This document shows, one piece after another, positions 61,091 through 64,000 of a stretch of DNA of 64,000 nucleotides (position 1 is its first letter; every line of letters starts with the position of its first letter). The position numbers and the translations under genes were made by a program. Source of the DNA: Neelides folsomi (lineage: Eukaryota; Arthropoda; Collembola; Neelipleona; Neelidae); NCBI GenBank assembly GCA_034687125.1, contig JAQGBZ010000341.1, forward strand, positions 1-64,000, read 5' to 3'. Under the pieces are notes generated by a model, which saw only the letters and a list, made by a program, of their open reading frames with translations, had not been told where the DNA came from and did no database searches.

Positions 61091-61820
61091 TCAATTAGTA
61101 AAAATTTTGTACAACATCCATCCCCCAAAAGCTTTAATTCCAAGTCCTTCAACAAGCTCAAAGAAAGCTTTAAACATGGTGAAGAAATTTTGAAATTTCT
61201 CTTGTTCGCAATTCACAATGGAAAAAATAAAAACAAGGAGCAAAATCATAGCAAGCATTGCAGGGAGAAGATAGCAAATCGAGTTGTCCAACACTTTGGT
61301 CCACAATTTGTTTTTTTCCACTTCTTTCAATTTTTTAAATTCCATTCGGTTGATTTCCATTTTTTCTGGAGAGAAATCTTTGGTCTCCTCCATCTTTTCA
61401 TTCATGGCGTTTAAGAGTTTCTTCAAATCCGTGATTTCCGTCTCTCTTTCAATTGCCTTTTTCTTTTGCAAATCTCTTTCTCCTTGATTTAGTTTTAAAA
61501 TTTCCACCGTTTGCTTTGAATGAGAATTTTCCTCAACTTCCTTTTGAAGTTTTTGAATCAACCAATCGATACACTAAAATTAAATTACATAATAATTAAT
61601 TGATTAAAATTAGCATTAAATAAAATATCAAATTATAATTTAGTTTTTGTCGTGATAATTTTTAATATTCATATCATGGAAATTATTTAAACCCTACATA
61701 TTGTTGTGTGGTACCCATATTACTGCTATTATTGATGATTTGTTGGAGACGAATGTTTAAAGTTTTATCATTGATCAATTTGCGATATTCAATTTCAAGA
61801 TGTGTGAACTGATGAGACAT
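61091..61820 (-). CDS. Orphan coiled-coil protein with one membrane span
   Basis: Two minus-strand exons join in phase 0: 61820-61698 and 61573-61091 (201 residues). The donor is TAT|GTAGGG and the acceptor TAATTTTAG. Residues about 45-130 are highly charged Lys/Glu heptad-like sequence, predicted coiled coil (QKLQKEVEEN, ITDLKKLLNAMNEKMEE). A hydrophobic segment follows (ICYLLPAMLAMILLLVFIFS, about 142-161), then a tail of about 40 residues, partly amphipathic (FFTMFKAFFELVEGLG). There is no signal peptide, so it may be a membrane-anchored cytoplasmic coiled coil. A 5' leader exon may end at CTGAAG|GTAAAT (61983) and join an acceptor near 61,842. I do not recognise the family, and the function is unknown. 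Confidence 0.65.
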
Positions 61821-62753
61821 ATCTCCAGTGAATTTTGTGCTTGATAAAACAAAATTTATATAATTTTAAAATATAATATATAATTTTTTTACTAAAATAG
61901 GATTACAATTTATAATGTCAACAATGTATCTATAAATATTAAATATTTTAATCAAATATAAAAATATTTATAATTGATTTACCTTCAGTTTTCGATATAT
62001 TTAATATTTTTGTATGAGAAGTCTCAGGTGATGTGTTTAAGCAGATTTTTAAGAAAGAAGTGAGCCAAAGGCTTCTCTTTATTAATAATCATTTCAACTT
62101 TTTTTGTACCTATATATTGGACTTTGCACTTAAAATAATTTGTTCTTTGAATGTCTTCTGTGCTCCATTTTAGGATAATGTTATTAATAAATAGATAAAT
62201 ACTAAAAAGGTTTTCTTCAAAGTTTTATTATTTAAATGATTTCTTTTGTTCTTGAGGTTAGAAAAGGTTCCAGCATAAACCCTTATTATTTATACATACA
62301 TACAATGATACAATTAGATATGTTTGGTATTTGTATCTTATTCAAAAATTATATCCACGCTTCCACGCATCTACTAAATATAAAATATATGTAACATAAA
62401 TATAATATGACTACAACTAACTCTTTACATTTTAGAACTATACTCTATATCACGATAGCTCTAAAATGTAAAAGGTTTCATTTGTAGTTCTGCATTATTT
62501 TAAGTTTATAGATATTTATAAAATATAATACACATTAATATATCAATTTCTCAGTAAAAATAAAAATAAGATTAAATAAACATTTTAACACGACTCCACG
62601 ACACGATTAAATTAAAGAATTAAAGATTAAAGAATCTATTTACTAAAGAAAAAAATAATAAGTAATATGTCATTTATATCGACGTGAATTGTCTAATTCA
62701 AATATACTAATGAAATGAAATAATGATAAATCAAACTCAACAAAGGACTGATT
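61821..62753. other. AT-rich spacer upstream of the coiled-coil gene
   Basis: A probable 5' leader exon of the minus-strand coiled-coil gene lies near 61983-62030. The rest is AT-rich without open frames or repeats that I could support. Confidence 0.5.
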
Positions 62754-63257
62754 TTAAATTCTCAAGTCAACATTAAACGAACAGGAAAAACGTTTTGTAT
62801 AAATCAAGCGATCGAGCCAGGTAATTTTGAGAATTTGAGCGGGATTCCTTTGTAGCCAATTTTGCTCTGCGCGGCCAGTTTGGCCAATTTCCTTTCCTGT
62901 GTAGTATATGTGCCAATAATAGTACCAGTGTGTCACACAGTCACAGATGTAGTCAGAATCAGAAAGCAGAGAATCTTTCAGATCATTCTCATCATTTGTC
63001 TCGGCCTACAATTAACTTTTTAAATAATTTATGTTAATAATTGATACATAGGTAAAGCTTAAAAATTATATTTTTAATATTTTACTTAAACTCCCTAAGA
63101 AACCAATGAACTAAATAGTTACCATTTAATCATCTTGTCAATTTCACCTCTTCGCTGACTTTCCCGGTAGACGTCTTCAACTTATATTTATTAAAAGGTA
63201 ATTTTTGATAAAATAAAATTTTTTTTTCAATTCTTCATTTATCACTTGTCCTTCCAT
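62754..63257 (-). CDS. Tentative small orphan gene with two tiny exons
   Basis: The solid part is a minus-strand exon of 84 codons (63005-62754): acceptor AATTGTAG, reading AETNDENDLKDSLLSDSDYI then CDCVTHWYYYWHIYYTGKEI and ending NVDLRI. The start is inferred. A 12-nt exon (63257-63246, MEGQ, donor GTGATA) and a 33-nt exon (63180-63148, LKTSTGKVSEE, donor GTGAAA) fit with every junction in phase 0 and give 98 residues. The protein is acidic at the N-terminus and aromatic- and tryptophan-rich in the middle, with no signal peptide and no family I recognise. It is divergent from the MYND/SET gene, with 137 bp between the two ATGs. Confidence 0.4.
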
Positions 63258-63394
63258 TAAAGATATTCAACATTCACTATCATTTTAATTGACATTTTTA
63301 CAACCATAAAATTGGTTAATTCAAATTATGATTGTTATGACTATTCTTGACATGCTTTAATTAAAATACTTTGACTATTCACAATTTGAAGAAA
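63258..63394. promoter_or_regulatory. Short divergent intergenic region (possible shared promoter)
   Basis: Only 137 bp separate the proposed ATGs of the minus-strand orphan gene and the plus-strand MYND/SET gene. It is AT-rich with no clear TATA box. Bidirectional use is inferred from the arrangement. Confidence 0.35.
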
Positions 63395-64000
63395 ATGGAA
63401 CTCACTGGCCCTTGCGTTGTCTGTAAAAATATTACAATTCGGAAATGTGCTGGTTGTGAAGGGCGATTCATCTGTGACAAAGAACATCAAAAGGTTGATT
63501 GGACCCGTGGTCACAAATACACTTGCTCTAAATTATGGAGGCTTGTCGAAGACCCCAATTTTGGCCATTTATTCCGTGCCAGGAAGGATCTGAAAGAAGG
63601 GACAGTTTTGTTGAAACGGAAGCCGCTGCTCGTCTTCCCAAGAGAAATCATCCAAGAGGAATTTGAAGATCTTCCTCAGCAGAAACCAATTTGGACGAAA
63701 TATGGAGCTTATGAGAAAAAGCGAACTTGTCTTGGGTGTAATCGTCTCCTCATTCCAAATTCAACCTTGCCAATAATCGACTACAATCAATGCAAAAAAT
63801 GTTCATGGCCCGTGTGCAATTCGTTTTGCGAAAATGTAAGTTAAAATATTTTAAACAATTATCTATAATAAGTATTGTCACTTTTTATGTCATTGTCACT
63901 ATCATTGTCACAATTTAATATAGTTTCAAATATCAATAATAAAATAAGCTAAATGAAATCTGAATTTAATTATATTTATTTTATTATCTAGGAATTGCAT
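63395..64000 (+). CDS. SmydA-like MYND/SET-domain protein, N-terminal part (runs off window)
   Basis: Exon 1 is 63395-63835. Exon 2 starts at 63992 (after TTATCTAG) in phase 0 and is cut by the window end after three codons (ELH). The protein opens with a MYND zinc finger (Cys7, Cys10, Cys18, Cys21, Cys27, His31, His40, Cys44; CVVCKNITIRKCAGC, DKEHQKVDW). The start of a SET domain follows (LFRARKDLKEGTVLLKRKPL), then the inserted cysteine cluster CLGCNRLL ... CKKCSWPVCNSFCEN. This arrangement is typical of the arthropod SmydA (SET and MYND domain, arthropod-specific) group of putative lysine methyltransferases. The catalytic part lies beyond the window. The first ATG in good context is 63395; the frame is open a little further upstream but without an ATG. 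Confidence 0.85.

Noticed and set aside
1-64000. tRNA, rRNA, CRISPR, bacterial operons, retroviral or capsid-bearing elements
   Set aside because: I looked for tRNA box words, direct-repeat arrays and polymerase/integrase/capsid motifs by eye and saw none that I could support.

Overview
The window looks like nuclear DNA of an arthropod. It is strongly AT-rich, most introns are short (about 50-350 bp) with clean GT-AG ends, and the gene content is animal: syndecan, kynurenine aminotransferase, a SmydA-like MYND/SET protein, a BUD22/SRFBP1 protein, a serpin, a C-type lectin-like protein, a DM9 (DUF3421) protein and a DUF4789-like secreted protein. The last two families are typical of arthropods. 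A springtail (Collembola) or similar hexapod would fit, but that is inference. I saw no tRNA, rRNA, CRISPR array, prokaryotic operon or recognisable retroviral element.

Layout. At 1-438 is the 3' end of an SRFBP1/BUD22-like gene with a coding 21-bp minisatellite. At 1.0-4.7 kb is an inhibitory-type intracellular serpin gene, preceded by two decayed partial copies of its own 5' part. At 5.65-6.47 kb is a secreted C-type lectin-like gene, convergent with a minus-strand von Willebrand A-domain gene (6.98-8.7 kb). The stretch 8.8-11.1 kb is mostly empty, with a possible kinase relic and a perfect hairpin. At 11.4-13.74 kb is a Death-like plus NB-ARC gene, followed 134 bp later on the same strand by a two-repeat DM9 gene (13.88-14.58 kb). 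Three different fold-back (MITE-like) elements lie between 14.87 and 17.87 kb around a secreted DUF4789-like gene.

From 18.9 to 53.3 kb the window is one gene: syndecan. Its signal-peptide exon (18999-19091) is separated by a 33.6-kb intron from the exons for the glycosaminoglycan-bearing ectodomain and the transmembrane/cytoplasmic part. None of the short open frames inside this intron looks like a real gene to me. At 57.16-59.5 kb (minus) is a complete ten-exon kynurenine aminotransferase. At 61.1-61.8 kb (minus) is an orphan coiled-coil/membrane protein. At 62.75-63.26 kb (minus) is a tentative orphan small gene, divergent from a SmydA-like MYND/SET gene that runs off the right edge.

Recognition and defence-like proteins are concentrated in the first 17 kb: serpin, lectin-like, NB-ARC, DM9 and a cysteine-rich secreted protein. 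The NB-ARC gene next to the DM9 gene is the best candidate for something not well described. The right half is housekeeping and cell-surface function. All exon joins were read by eye from splice consensus, phase and family resemblance; none was tested by transcript or database.
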